A stretch of DNA of 64,000 nt, taken from Hwanghaeella grinnelliae (GTDB lineage: Bacteria; Pseudomonadota; Alphaproteobacteria; UBA8366; Aestuariispiraceae). Position 1 is the stretch's first letter. Every line of letters begins with the position of its first letter. Where the stretch lies: assembly GCF_004005845.1 (NCBI RefSeq), contig NZ_SADE01000002.1:62421-126420 (forward strand), in the 5' to 3' direction. A program made the position numbers and the translations under genes. Below are positions 1 through 8,801 of the stretch, piece by piece. The notes beneath the pieces are model-generated. The model was not told the DNA's origin, searched no databases, and saw only the letters and a program-made list of their open reading frames with translations.

Positions 1-685
1 ATTGTCCTGCATCCATGACCGCGATGCGCGTGGACAGGGTCATCGCTTCTTCCTGATCGTGGGTGACCACAATGAAGGTAATACCGACCTTTTCCTGGAT
101 GTTCATCAATTCGAACTGGGTCTGCTCACGCAGGCGCTTGTCCAGCGCCCCCAGCGGCTCATCCAGCAGCAACACCTTCGGCTCCTTCACCAAGGCGCGC
201 GCCAGGGCAACGCGTTGGGACTGCCCGCCGGAGAGTTGATGCGGTTTTCGTTTCTTGAAATCTTGAAGTTCAACGAGCTTAAGGATGTCGTTCACACGGT
301 CCTCGATCTCGGACTTCGGAACGCCGCTTTGTTTCAAGCCGTAGCCGACATTCTTCTCAACCGTCATATGCGGGAAAAGCGCGTAGCTTTGAAACATCAT
401 GTTGGTCGGGCGTTCATAGGCCGGAACATTGGCCATTTCCACGCCGTCGATGGAAAACGATCCCGAGGTCGGTTGCTCAAACCCGGCGAGCATTCTAAGC
501 AAGGTGCTCTTGCCGCAACCGGACCCGCCGAGCAGGCAGAACAGTTCGCCTCTATAGATATCCAAATCGACATTGTTCACAGCGGTGAACGCGCCAAATT
601 TCTTGGTGATCCCCCGAACCTTGATGAAGGGTTCGGCATCGGGATCCAACCATGGCGAGTCTATATACGCCTGCTGTTCGCTCAT
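1..685 (-). CDS. potA: Polyamine-type ABC transporter ATPase, PotA-like (3' end cut by window)
   Basis: ATP-binding subunit of an importer of the spermidine/putrescine class; it would hydrolyse ATP on the cytoplasmic face to drive uptake. Seen in the translation: Walker A GGSGCGKST, Q-loop MMFQSYALFPHMT, ABC signature LSGGQSQRVALARAL, Walker B LLLDEPLGALD and the switch His in VVTHDQEEAM. The gene runs off the left edge, so the C-terminal TOBE region is missing here. ATG at 685 is preceded by GGGAGGG. It lies downstream of the PotF-like gene in the same direction, separated by a stem-loop. Permease genes are presumably beyond the edge. The substrate cannot be read from the sequence. Confidence 0.9.
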   Translation of the reverse strand, partial: MSEQQAYIDSPWLDPDAEPFIKVRGITKKFGAFTAVNNVDLDIYRGELFCLLGGSGCGKSTLLRMLAGFEQPTSGSFSIDGVEMANVPAYERPTNMMFQSYALFPHMTVEKNVGYGLKQSGVPKSEIEDRVNDILKLVELQDFKKRKPHQLSGGQSQRVALARALVKEPKVLLLDEPLGALDKRLREQTQFELMNIQEKVGITFIVVTHDQEEAMTLSTRIAVMDAGQ

Positions 686-745
686 GAACCCTCCCACATC
701 CGGTTATGCATGGATGACCACGTCATGACGAAATTCTAAGGAAAC

Positions 746-775
746 GGCCGGCAACGCTGGTATGCGTCGCCGGCC
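746..775 (-). terminator. Stem-loop between binding-protein and ATPase genes
   Basis: GGCCGGC at 746-752 pairs with GCCGGCC at 769-775, and ACGC/GCGT extends the stem around a TGGTAT loop. It lies just after the stop of the PotF-like gene and before the PotA-like gene. No T-run follows on the minus strand, so it is more likely a partial terminator or 3'-end stabiliser that keeps the binding protein more abundant than the other subunits. A similar stem is at 41170-41203 in the second transporter. Confidence 0.5.
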
Positions 776-787
776 TGTTTTGACTAC

Positions 788-1897
788 CTAGTTTCCGGCC
801 TTGAAGTCGGTCCAGACACGGGTGCGGGTCCGTTCGATCTTCGGCTTTAAGGGCGTCATCGTATACATCTGTGCAACCGATTCCGGCGGCGGATAGGAGG
901 CTGGGTTGCCGGTCACGGCGGGATCGATCATGTCGACCGCGTCCTTGTTGGCGGATGCATACCAGGTGAAGTTGGTATCGCCGGCAGCCACGTCAGGCCG
1001 CATCATGTAGTTCAGGAACTTGTGGGCGCCTTCGATATTCTTCGCGTCGGCCGGGATGACCCAACCGTCAACCCAAAGCTGGGCCGCGCCTTCACCCGGC
1101 GGCAGGAAGAAGTCGAGCACGACGCCGGTATTGGCTTCCGCCGCGCCGGACATCGCCAGCAGACCATCCGGCCCCCAGGTCACCGCCACGCAGAATTCCT
1201 TCTGCGGCATGCGCTGATAGGCATAGTTGTCGAAGGTCTTGATGTAGGGACGGATGGCGAGGAGCAATTCTTTCGCCTTCTCGTAATCCGCCGCTTTGTT
1301 CGAATCCGGCTCAAGTCCCAGATAGGCCAGCGCCATGGGGATGACGTCGCCCGGCGAGTCCAGGAAGGAAACGCCGCATTTCGCGATTTCCTTCATATGC
1401 TTCGGATCGAAAATCATATCCAGCGACCCGATCGGCGCATCCGGATAGGTCTCCAGAACCAAATCTTTGTTATAGGTCACGCCATGCGTGCCCCACATAT
1501 AGGGAACGATGTGCTTGTTGTCCGGGTCCCACTTGGCGGCGATTTGATCCATGATTTCCGGCATGGCATGCGACAGATTCGGAATCTTGGATTTGTCGAT
1601 TTCCTGCAGGATGCCTGCCGGGATCAGGCGCGCGATCTGACTGGAGGAATGCGACACGACATCGTAGCCGGATCCGCCGGCGAGAAGTTTGGAATCGATC
1701 GCTTCGACAGAGTCGTAGTTGTCGTAGATGACCTTGATCCCGGTTTCCTTCTCGAAGTTCGCGATCGTCTCTTCGCCGATATACTCGGCCCAGTTGGTGA
1801 CGCGGAGAACGTCTTCCGCATTCGCCGTCCCGGCCAGCGCGGCGACAGCCGCCGCGCCGAGCAAGACGCTTTTGAGAAGTTTTTTGACCTCTAACAT
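788..1897 (-). CDS. potF: Periplasmic polyamine-type binding protein, PotF/PotD-like
   Basis: Extracellular solute-binding protein of the spermidine/putrescine family, 369 residues, a normal length. The N-terminus has Lys residues, a hydrophobic core and an AxA-type signal peptidase site (TANAED), so it is exported. The mature start, VLRVTNWAEYIGEETI, is the hallmark of PotD/PotF proteins. AGGAG lies about 8 bases before ATG 1897. It sits in a leftward operon with an aminotransferase and oxidoreductases upstream and the PotA-like ATPase downstream, so its ligand is probably a diamine, polyamine or related amine. The exact ligand is inferred only. Confidence 0.9.
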   Translation of the reverse strand: MLEVKKLLKSVLLGAAAVAALAGTANAEDVLRVTNWAEYIGEETIANFEKETGIKVIYDNYDSVEAIDSKLLAGGSGYDVVSHSSSQIARLIPAGILQEIDKSKIPNLSHAMPEIMDQIAAKWDPDNKHIVPYMWGTHGVTYNKDLVLETYPDAPIGSLDMIFDPKHMKEIAKCGVSFLDSPGDVIPMALAYLGLEPDSNKAADYEKAKELLLAIRPYIKTFDNYAYQRMPQKEFCVAVTWGPDGLLAMSGAAEANTGVVLDFFLPPGEGAAQLWVDGWVIPADAKNIEGAHKFLNYMMRPDVAAGDTNFTWYASANKDAVDMIDPAVTGNPASYPPPESVAQMYTMTPLKPKIERTRTRVWTDFKAGN

Positions 1898-1989
1898 TCA
1901 CATCTCCTGTTCGTATATTTTTTTATGTTGGTTTATTGACGCCCAAAATGAGCTTTTGCACAAGGGGTTCGTTGCACTGCGGCAACGCG

Positions 1990-3366
1990 TTAACTTTCCC
2001 CCGTTTCCCGTGCCAGGGTTTCGATCGCCCTGCCGAGGATATCGAACATGTCGTCGATCTGCTGGCGTGTGATGATCAAGGGCGGCGAGAAAACGCACAT
2101 ATTAAGCAAGGGCCGAACGATCAGGCCCAGTTCCTCGCATTTTTCGTCGATCCGGCTGCCGAACTTCTGATCCAGCGCCAATCGGCTTTCATCCCCGGCC
2201 GTAAGACGGCCTTCGACGCAACCGACCAAGCCGACACCACGGGTGTCGGCTATAATCGGCGATGCGCCCAGGGCATTCAACCGCTCCAGGAAATACGGCG
2301 AAATATCGCGGACATGCTGCAGAATATTCTCCCGCTCCATAATCTCGATATTCTTCAGTGCTGCGGCGCAGGATACCGGATGGCCGGAATAGGTATAGCC
2401 GTTGGAGAACATCACGCCCTCCTGTCCTTCACCGGTGATCGGCGCCAAAATCCGGTCCGAAATCAGGCAAGCGCCCAGCGGCAAATACCCGGAAGTCAGC
2501 CCCTTCGCGCAGGTGATCATGTCCGGCACGATGTCGAAGACATCTTCCGACGCGAACCAATGTCCCAGGCGGCCGAACCCGGTTACGACTTCGTCAGAGA
2601 TATAGAGCACGTCATGGGCGTGGCAAACCTCAAGGCATTTCTTGTGGTAACCCGGTGGCGGAATGATGACGCCGCCAGACGCCAGGATCGGCTCGGCAAT
2701 AAAGGCGCCGACCTTGTCGGGGCCCAATTCGATGATCGCGTTTTCCAGATCCGCGACTTTCAGGTCGCACCAGGCCTCCAGATCCATGCCCTCGGGGCGC
2801 AGGTTCGGATTCACGTCGGGCAGCAGATGGGCTTGGTCCGTATCGATATCGAACCAGCTTTTGCTGCGTTCCTTCCCGGTGACCGACGCCGCCAGATAGG
2901 TTGAACCATGATACGCTTTTTGCCGCGAAATCACGATTTTCTTATCAGGTCGGCCGAGCCGGTTGTTGTAGAAATGCACGAAGCGCATCGCCGTATCGAC
3001 CGCGGTCGACCCGCCCGTCGTGAAGAAAACCGTGTTCAGATCGCCCGGCGCCAGTTCGGCCAATTTCCGCGCCAATAGCGCCGACGGCTCGCTCGCCGTG
3101 TTCCAGGGCGAATGATAGGAAAGCTGCATCACCTGCTCGGAGATGGCATCGGCGATTTCCTGCCGGCCATAGCCGATTTGCGTGCACCACATGCCGCCCG
3201 GCCCATCGATCAGCTTCTTTCCATCCTGATCGTAGATGTAAATCCCTTCCGCCCGGGCAGAGATCGTCCGGTCCGCGCGACCGTCTTCCATCGACTCCCA
3301 CGGATGCATGTAGTGTTTGTTGTCGTATTCGCGGATTACCGCCGCTGAATTGCTCAGGCCCGTCAT
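1990..3366 (-). CDS. Class III PLP-dependent aminotransferase (SpuC / omega-amine:pyruvate type)
   Basis: PLP-fold type I aminotransferase that moves an amino group from an amine or omega-amino acid to a keto acid. Visible features: TTGGSTAVDTAMR (phosphate-binding loop, near residues 116-128), ISDEVVTGFGR with the pyridine-ring Asp at 258, and the Schiff-base Lys near 288 in CAKGLTSGY. A longer frame opens at 3384, but AAGGAGG sits just before ATG 3366, so that start is chosen (458 residues). Polyamine-related enzymes of this family, such as putrescine:pyruvate transaminase SpuC, look like this. The PotF-like gene next door supports an amine substrate, but the choice between a diamine and another amine is inference. 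Confidence 0.88.
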   Translation of the reverse strand: MTGLSNSAAVIREYDNKHYMHPWESMEDGRADRTISARAEGIYIYDQDGKKLIDGPGGMWCTQIGYGRQEIADAISEQVMQLSYHSPWNTASEPSALLARKLAELAPGDLNTVFFTTGGSTAVDTAMRFVHFYNNRLGRPDKKIVISRQKAYHGSTYLAASVTGKERSKSWFDIDTDQAHLLPDVNPNLRPEGMDLEAWCDLKVADLENAIIELGPDKVGAFIAEPILASGGVIIPPPGYHKKCLEVCHAHDVLYISDEVVTGFGRLGHWFASEDVFDIVPDMITCAKGLTSGYLPLGACLISDRILAPITGEGQEGVMFSNGYTYSGHPVSCAAALKNIEIMERENILQHVRDISPYFLERLNALGASPIIADTRGVGLVGCVEGRLTAGDESRLALDQKFGSRIDEKCEELGLIVRPLLNMCVFSPPLIITRQQIDDMFDILGRAIETLARETGES

Positions 3367-3456
3367 CTCGCCTCCTTGCACCATTACGCGTCTCTCTTGC
3401 TCATCATTGCCGGATCGTTCCGGGATTTCGTTTGCCGATTGGCCCGTGTCCGTGTG

Positions 3457-4662
3457 TCAGAAAAGTCCCGGCGGGGTGGCCGACCGCCTTTTGTTTTTGA
3501 AGAAGGGACGTTCGGCGATCTTCGCCTGGGCCATGACTTTTTCCCATTTCCCTTCCTTGGGGTGATAGATCTCGACCCAAAGGTCGTCCTTCACCGACAC
3601 GCCGTAAGGGGCGCGCAGTTCCGCCAGGGCCAGGTTCCGCTTGCAGGTCGGCGACCATAGGGCGGAGGTGACATGCCCGGCTTCCTTCTTCTTGCCGTGA
3701 TAGACAAAGGCGTCCCGGGCCGGCTTGTGCCCTTCGATTTCCAGCCCCACCAGCAAGGTGCGCGGGCCGCGGCGCTGCGCTTCCAACAAGGCGCGGCGGC
3801 CGTTGAAATGGCCTTTCTCGAAATCGACCAACCAGTCCAATCCCAGTTCGAAGGGCGTTCTGCCCCGGCTAGGCCGCTGCGCGTCGTGGATCGGCTGAAA
3901 GTCGACCCGGGCGGCGATGAAGCCGGCCTCGATCCGGGCCATGTCCAGCGCCTCGCCGCCGATGGGCCGCAGCCCATAGTTCTGACCGGCCGGCCAAAGC
4001 CGGTCCCACAGTTCGTCCGCCTTCGACGCCTCGACCCATAATTCGTAGCCGAGGTCGCCGGTAAAGCCGGTGCGTGAAATCTTCAGCCCCGACGCCACGT
4101 CCATGATGCCGAAGGGCTTTAGGTTTTCGACGCCGTCGAACCCCGCCTCCTTGAGGACGGCGAAACTGGTCGGGCCCTGCAGGGCCAGTCCGGCGATGGT
4201 ATCGCTTTGATCTTCGATTGTGACATCGAACCCCCAGGCAATGTCATGGAGCCAGGAATATTGCGGTTCCTGACAACACAGCTGGAATTCGGTTTCCGAG
4301 AACCGGAAAAGCGTGCCGTCATCGATGACCGACCCGTCCTCATCGCACCAAACGGTATAGCCGACCCGGTTGTCGCCCAGTTTCGCGGCATTTCGCGTTA
4401 CCAGGCGGTTCACCACAGCCAGGGCGTCCCTGCCGGTGATCGCGTATTTATGCATTGGCGATATGTCGAACAAAGTCGCCTGGTTTCGGATGGCGAAGTA
4501 CTCCGCTTCCACCGTCTCAAACCGGCGGGCGGATACGAAACCGGCCCAGGGCATCCAATCTTCGGCAAGGCTGAAGGGACGCAAATGGCGGTCGAAAGGT
4601 GTTTCAACCAAGCCCCGGCGGACCGGCAGCCCGTCTTTCAAGTTCGGCCGATGACCAGTCAT
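3457..4662 (-). CDS. GcvT-like folate-dependent aminomethyltransferase/demethylase
   Basis: 401-residue member of the GcvT / dimethylglycine-oxidase C-domain / DmdA superfamily, which passes one-carbon groups from N- or S-methyl compounds to tetrahydrofolate. Features: N-terminal FDISPMHKYAITGRDA, ALQGPTSFAVL in the middle, SRTGFTGDLGYELWV (family core) and GGEALDMARIEAGF, then the C-terminal barrel domain. No other glycine-cleavage gene is nearby, so this is probably a catabolic demethylase rather than true GcvT. ATG 4662 overlaps the stop of the upstream FAD oxidoreductase (ATGA), which implies translational coupling. Confidence 0.82.
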   Translation of the reverse strand: MTGHRPNLKDGLPVRRGLVETPFDRHLRPFSLAEDWMPWAGFVSARRFETVEAEYFAIRNQATLFDISPMHKYAITGRDALAVVNRLVTRNAAKLGDNRVGYTVWCDEDGSVIDDGTLFRFSETEFQLCCQEPQYSWLHDIAWGFDVTIEDQSDTIAGLALQGPTSFAVLKEAGFDGVENLKPFGIMDVASGLKISRTGFTGDLGYELWVEASKADELWDRLWPAGQNYGLRPIGGEALDMARIEAGFIAARVDFQPIHDAQRPSRGRTPFELGLDWLVDFEKGHFNGRRALLEAQRRGPRTLLVGLEIEGHKPARDAFVYHGKKKEAGHVTSALWSPTCKRNLALAELRAPYGVSVKDDLWVEIYHPKEGKWEKVMAQAKIAERPFFKNKRRSATPPGLF

Positions 4663-6221
4663 GCCGCTGCCCTCCCCAGTTTGACCTGCAGAGCCGCTTT
4701 CGCCGCATTGCAGCCCGGAATGCCGGTGACGTCGCCGCCTGGATGGGTCGACGCCCCGCAGAGATAGAGCCCCTCCACCGGCAAGGCATAGCGTTCGATC
4801 CCTGGGGCAGGCCGCAGCATCAGCATTTGATCGGCGATCATCTCACCATGATGCCAATGCCCGCCGGGTGCGCCGGTCTGAGCCTCGATATCCGCCGGCG
4901 ACAGAACCTGCCGCGCAGTAACGGCGGCTTTCAATCCCGGCGCGAATTGATCCAAGCAATCCACCACGACATCGCCCAAGGCATTCCGGCTATCGTCCGC
5001 CCAGCCCTGCTTCAAGCTATAGGGAACATATTGAACGACGGCGCTAAGCACGTGCCCGTCCCCATCCACCAGGCCCGGGTCGGCCAGGCTGGGGATCGTC
5101 ACCTCCAAAATCGGGCTTGTCGGCAATTCGCCGTATTTCGCCAGGTTGAATGCCTTTTCCATGACCGCCAGCGACGGGGCATGGAGAATTCGGCCGCGGT
5201 GAAGATCGTCCGACAGACCAGTGAACACCGGGGCGGCGGACAAGGCGAGATTGACCTTCGCCGTGCATCCTTTTGTCCGGATATGTCGCGCACGGCGGAT
5301 CATCTCCGCATCGAAGTTCCCGACCCCGGCCAGGACCATGGTCGTCTTGGGATCCAGACTGGACAGAACCCTGGCACCCGAAATCTCGGTTCCGTCGGCA
5401 AGAACGACGCCCGTCACCCGGTCGCCCGAAAGCACCATCCGCTCGACCGCAGCGCCGTAGCGAATTTCCGCGCCGGCGGATTTGGCCGACTTTTCGAAAG
5501 CCCGCATCACCGCACCCATGCCGCCGCGCGGCTGATGTTTCGCACCGCCATTCGCCAAACGATACATCAGCGTCAGCACCGTTCCCGGCGACCTGGGCCC
5601 GACGTGACCGCCCAGCACGGAATCGAGAGCGAAAGCACCGGCCAAGGGGCCATCGTCGATCTCATCCAAGATCGTGTCGTAGGAATTGGAGAGCAGAACC
5701 CGCAGGAATTCCCGCATGTCTTCCTTGCCCATCCGGCGCAGACCGAGGGCAAGCTTGCCGAGCGACGCGGCTTCCCGCCAATCGATACCGCTGAGGCTGG
5801 GCGGCGGCTTGCGTTTCAACGCCGCCAATTGGTCCGCGAACCGGATCAACCGCGCCCGAAGGGTCAGAAATTCAGCTTCGCCGGCAAGCGCCCCGCCATC
5901 GGCATAGCGGACGCCCTTCGCGTCGGAAACAATGTGCTTCCCGTCCGAAGACAAAGAAATCGTCGGAAGATCGGTCGCAGCATAGGCGAAGCCGTGCCTT
6001 TCCAACCCCAGGGAGGCGATTTCCGCGCCATCCAGATTGGAAAGCAGATGCGCCATTGCCGGACATTCATAGCCGGGCGCGACGGTGCTGTTCGCTGCCA
6101 TGCCCCCCGGATCGCCATTCTTTTCCAGCACGACGACCTTCTTGCCCGCACCGGCCAAAGTCGCCGCCGCGGCCAAACCGTTATGGCCGGCCCCGATCAC
6201 GATTGCGTCGTATTGGGTCAT
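4659..6221 (-). CDS. FAD-dependent oxidoreductase, phytoene-dehydrogenase-like (COG1233), copy 2
   Basis: 520-residue flavoprotein of the amine oxidase/phytoene desaturase superfamily. The N-terminal dinucleotide motif is GAGHNGLAAAATLAGAGKK followed by VVLEK, and the C-terminal FAD signature is GLYLCGASTHPGGDVTG. It is a paralogue of the adjacent 6218-7831 gene: both have the same GAGHNGLA start and the same LYLCG(A/S)S-HPGG end. No carotenoid gene is present, so pigment synthesis is unlikely. In this operon an amine-oxidising or desaturating role on the imported substrate is more plausible. The start overlaps the upstream stop by 4 bases. Confidence 0.83.
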   Translation of the reverse strand: MTQYDAIVIGAGHNGLAAAATLAGAGKKVVVLEKNGDPGGMAANSTVAPGYECPAMAHLLSNLDGAEIASLGLERHGFAYAATDLPTISLSSDGKHIVSDAKGVRYADGGALAGEAEFLTLRARLIRFADQLAALKRKPPPSLSGIDWREAASLGKLALGLRRMGKEDMREFLRVLLSNSYDTILDEIDDGPLAGAFALDSVLGGHVGPRSPGTVLTLMYRLANGGAKHQPRGGMGAVMRAFEKSAKSAGAEIRYGAAVERMVLSGDRVTGVVLADGTEISGARVLSSLDPKTTMVLAGVGNFDAEMIRRARHIRTKGCTAKVNLALSAAPVFTGLSDDLHRGRILHAPSLAVMEKAFNLAKYGELPTSPILEVTIPSLADPGLVDGDGHVLSAVVQYVPYSLKQGWADDSRNALGDVVVDCLDQFAPGLKAAVTARQVLSPADIEAQTGAPGGHWHHGEMIADQMLMLRPAPGIERYALPVEGLYLCGASTHPGGDVTGIPGCNAAKAALQVKLGRAAA

Positions 6222-7831
6222 GCCGCCCTCCCGAAACCTTTACGACCGAGATCGCTGAGCACTTCCCGCGCGGCGTTGGCGCCCGGCGCCGCCATGACCC
6301 CGCCGCCGGGATGGGCGGACGACCCGCATAGATACAGCCCACGGATCGGCGAGCGATAATCCGCATAACCCGGAACCGGCCGGTTGAAGAGCAACTGGTC
6401 GAAGGTGAGTTCGCCTTGGAAAATATTGCCTTCCGTCAGGCCCACCTCACGCTCGATATCCCAAGGCGTCCGCACTTCCTTGTGTAGGATCAGGTCTTTG
6501 AAATCCGGGCTGTACCGCGCGATCTTGTCGATCACCGTATCCGCGAATGCGTCCCGGTTCGGACCGTCCCAGGATTCGCCGTTTGCCAGTTCATAGGGCG
6601 CGTATTGAATGAACAAGGTCATCATATGCTTGCCCGGCGGTGTCATTGTCGGATCGACATGGGTCGGGATCAGCATGTCGAAATAGGGATCTTCCGACCA
6701 ACGCCCTTCCTTCCAGGCGTCGTAGGCGCGTTCCAGCTCGTCCAGGGATTCGGACGCATGCAGATCGCCGCGCAGGAAGTTCGCCGTCCCCGGGATATTG
6801 TTGAAAGTCGGCGCGCCGTCCAGCGCGATATTGATCTTGCCGGACGAGCCGCGGATTTTGAAACGTTTCACCGCCTTCACGAAGTCGCCCGGCAGTTCCC
6901 CGTCTTCCACATGGTTCAGGAAGGTGCGCCGGACATCCATATTGGAGACGACCGTGTTCGCCGTATAGGTGTCCCCGTTTTCGAGGACAACGCCTTCCAC
7001 CTTGCCGTTCTTGATCAGGAATCGGTCGAGCGCGCTGCCCGCCTTTATCGTCCCGCCGGAAGCCTCAAACGCTTTTCCAAGGGCCTTGGATACACCGCCC
7101 ATGCCGCCGCGCGTGAACCCCCAGGCCCCGATGCTGCCGTCCACTTCGCCCATGTAATGATGCAGCAGAACATAGGCCGTCCCCGGCGAATAGACGCCAA
7201 GCCCCGTTCCGATGATGCCGGAACCGGCCAGATGCGCCTTGATCACTTCGCTTTCGAAAAATTCGTCCAGGAATTCGCCGACGGACATCGTGTAGAAGCG
7301 AAGAGTATCCGCCATGTCACGCGCGCCGAGATCGTGGAAGCGTTTGCCGAGATAGAGCAGTTCCTGAATGTCGCGCGGTCGAAAGCGGACCGGGTCAGGG
7401 GGCGTACGCAACAGCAACGGCTTGATGAAACGGCACTGTTTGGTGACGAATTTCGAGTACCGATCATAGGCGTCGACATCTTTTTTCGAATGCCGCGCAA
7501 TTTCACGGCGCAAGGCGTCGTGGTCTGAATAATAGGCGAAATGATCGCCGTTGGACATGAAGGTCGCGCCGCTTTCATACGGAATGACCTGCAAGCCGTG
7601 GCGCGCGAGATCCAGGTCCCGAACCACTTCCGGCCTTAGAAGGCTGCATACATAGGAACAGTTCGAATAGGTCCAGCCGGAATAAAGCTCCCGGCTGACC
7701 GCCGCGCCGCCGATATAATCGTTCCGCTCCACGATCAGTACTTTCAGGCCGCTTTTGGCCAAATAGCACCCCGTTGCCAGGCCGTTATGGCCTGCCCCCA
7801 CAACAATCGCGTCGTATTGTTCCGTTTTCAT
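6218..7831 (-). CDS. FAD-dependent oxidoreductase, phytoene-dehydrogenase-like (COG1233), copy 1
   Basis: 537-residue flavoprotein. GAGHNGLATGCYLAKSGLK then VLIVER near the N-terminus binds FAD, GFTRGGMGGVSKALGKAFE is the conserved mid-protein glycine-rich stretch, and GLYLCGSSAHPGGGV is the C-terminal FAD motif. First gene of the leftward amine operon. ATG 7831 is chosen; an in-frame TTG at 7843 would add four residues and neither has a convincing ribosome binding site. The tandem pair may form a heteromer or act in sequence. The substrate is unknown. Confidence 0.83.
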   Translation of the reverse strand: MKTEQYDAIVVGAGHNGLATGCYLAKSGLKVLIVERNDYIGGAAVSRELYSGWTYSNCSYVCSLLRPEVVRDLDLARHGLQVIPYESGATFMSNGDHFAYYSDHDALRREIARHSKKDVDAYDRYSKFVTKQCRFIKPLLLRTPPDPVRFRPRDIQELLYLGKRFHDLGARDMADTLRFYTMSVGEFLDEFFESEVIKAHLAGSGIIGTGLGVYSPGTAYVLLHHYMGEVDGSIGAWGFTRGGMGGVSKALGKAFEASGGTIKAGSALDRFLIKNGKVEGVVLENGDTYTANTVVSNMDVRRTFLNHVEDGELPGDFVKAVKRFKIRGSSGKINIALDGAPTFNNIPGTANFLRGDLHASESLDELERAYDAWKEGRWSEDPYFDMLIPTHVDPTMTPPGKHMMTLFIQYAPYELANGESWDGPNRDAFADTVIDKIARYSPDFKDLILHKEVRTPWDIEREVGLTEGNIFQGELTFDQLLFNRPVPGYADYRSPIRGLYLCGSSAHPGGGVMAAPGANAAREVLSDLGRKGFGRAA

Positions 7832-8086
7832 TGCGCCAACCAAATCCGAAGAAAAGAAACCAACCCGACTTCAACCGACCAAGTCCTTTTCGCCGGGAAC
7901 CTCCCCACATTAACCATGCGCCTGTCCAAACGAGCCCAGGACCTGAACCTCACGTCACGGGCAAGGCTATTCGAAGCATCAGGGAGCGTCCACGTTTTTT
8001 TAAGCAGTTAGTTAAATTAATCCTCGACAGATGCGGGGAACGGCGTTACGACCTATGGTAAGGCTCGGTTTGGAGAAGATTTCCCA
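7832..8086. promoter_or_regulatory. Divergent control region between amine operon and BetI-like regulator
   Basis: 255 bases without a gene between two divergently transcribed units, so both promoters should lie here. The only conspicuous feature is an AT-rich patch near 7996-8022 (T-run, then TTAAGCAGTTAGTTAAATTAA) in otherwise GC-rich sequence, a plausible promoter/operator core. No clear symmetrical operator was identified. Confidence 0.45.
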
Positions 8087-8764
8087 ATGGCGGAACAGAC
8101 GAACAAGAAGCCAATAGGGCGGCCCAAGGGGGAGCAGGTGGAAAACGCCGCTCGCCGGCGGAAGCAGCTTGTCGAAGCCGCGATCGATTCAATCGTCGAA
8201 TTGGGCATGTCGGCAACGACCCTGGCCACGGTCGCCAAGGCCGCAGGCCTGTCGCAGGGCGTCGCGGTTTTTTATTTCAAGACCAAGGAAAACCTGCTCG
8301 TCGAGACGCTGAAGCAGCACTACGAAGAATACGATACGTTCTGGCGTCAGGCGATCGACGATGCCGGCAGCGATCCGATCGACCGTCTGTCCGCGCTTGT
8401 CTTCGCGGATATCCATTCCGATCTTTGTACAACGCGGAACCTCGCCTTGTGGAATTCCTATTGGGGGGAAGCCGCCGCGCGCCCGCGCTTCGCCGCGATC
8501 TGCGACACACATGACCGTACTCGTTATGAAGTCCTGACCGGTCTGTGCGAGGAGGCGTCGCACCTAATCACCGGCAAGATCTGGACACCGGTTTCAGTCG
8601 CCGACGCCCTGGATAGCATGACGGACGGCATGTGGATTCGCCTGCATATCACACCCGGCTTCATGGATCGCCAACAAGGCCGGCGCATCCTGGCCAGTTT
8701 CATGGCAACCGTTTTCCCCACCGAAGCCGCGCGCATCCTGCGCCGGGCCGAGTCCTACGAATAA
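8087..8764 (+). CDS. TetR-family regulator, BetI-like
   Basis: 225-residue transcription factor. An N-terminal TetR helix-turn-helix (about residues 24-70) contains TTLATVAKAAGLSQGVAVFYFKTKENLL-type helices. The C-terminal half (WNSYWGEAAARPRF, then DGMWIRLHITPG) matches the BetI branch, whose known members repress choline/betaine genes. It diverges from the amine operon and precedes the trimethylamine-dehydrogenase-like gene by 37 bases, so it probably controls one or both. The ligand is likely an amine, by inference. GGAG lies about 11 bases before ATG 8087. Confidence 0.87.
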   Translation: MAEQTNKKPIGRPKGEQVENAARRRKQLVEAAIDSIVELGMSATTLATVAKAAGLSQGVAVFYFKTKENLLVETLKQHYEEYDTFWRQAIDDAGSDPIDRLSALVFADIHSDLCTTRNLALWNSYWGEAAARPRFAAICDTHDRTRYEVLTGLCEEASHLITGKIWTPVSVADALDSMTDGMWIRLHITPGFMDRQQGRRILASFMATVFPTEAARILRRAESYE

Positions 8765-8801
8765 TTCCTGATTTCCACCACGATACAAATGGGCGGTAAA
8801 A

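Noticed and set aside
4599-6359. 586-residue plus-strand frame over the COG1233 genes
   Set aside because: Antisense to clear FAD enzymes with overlapping operon junctions; the product is Arg/His-rich and featureless.
4659-7831. Carotenoid biosynthesis from the phytoene-dehydrogenase-like pair
   Set aside because: No crtB, crtE or other pigment gene is present; the operon context is amine uptake and transamination.
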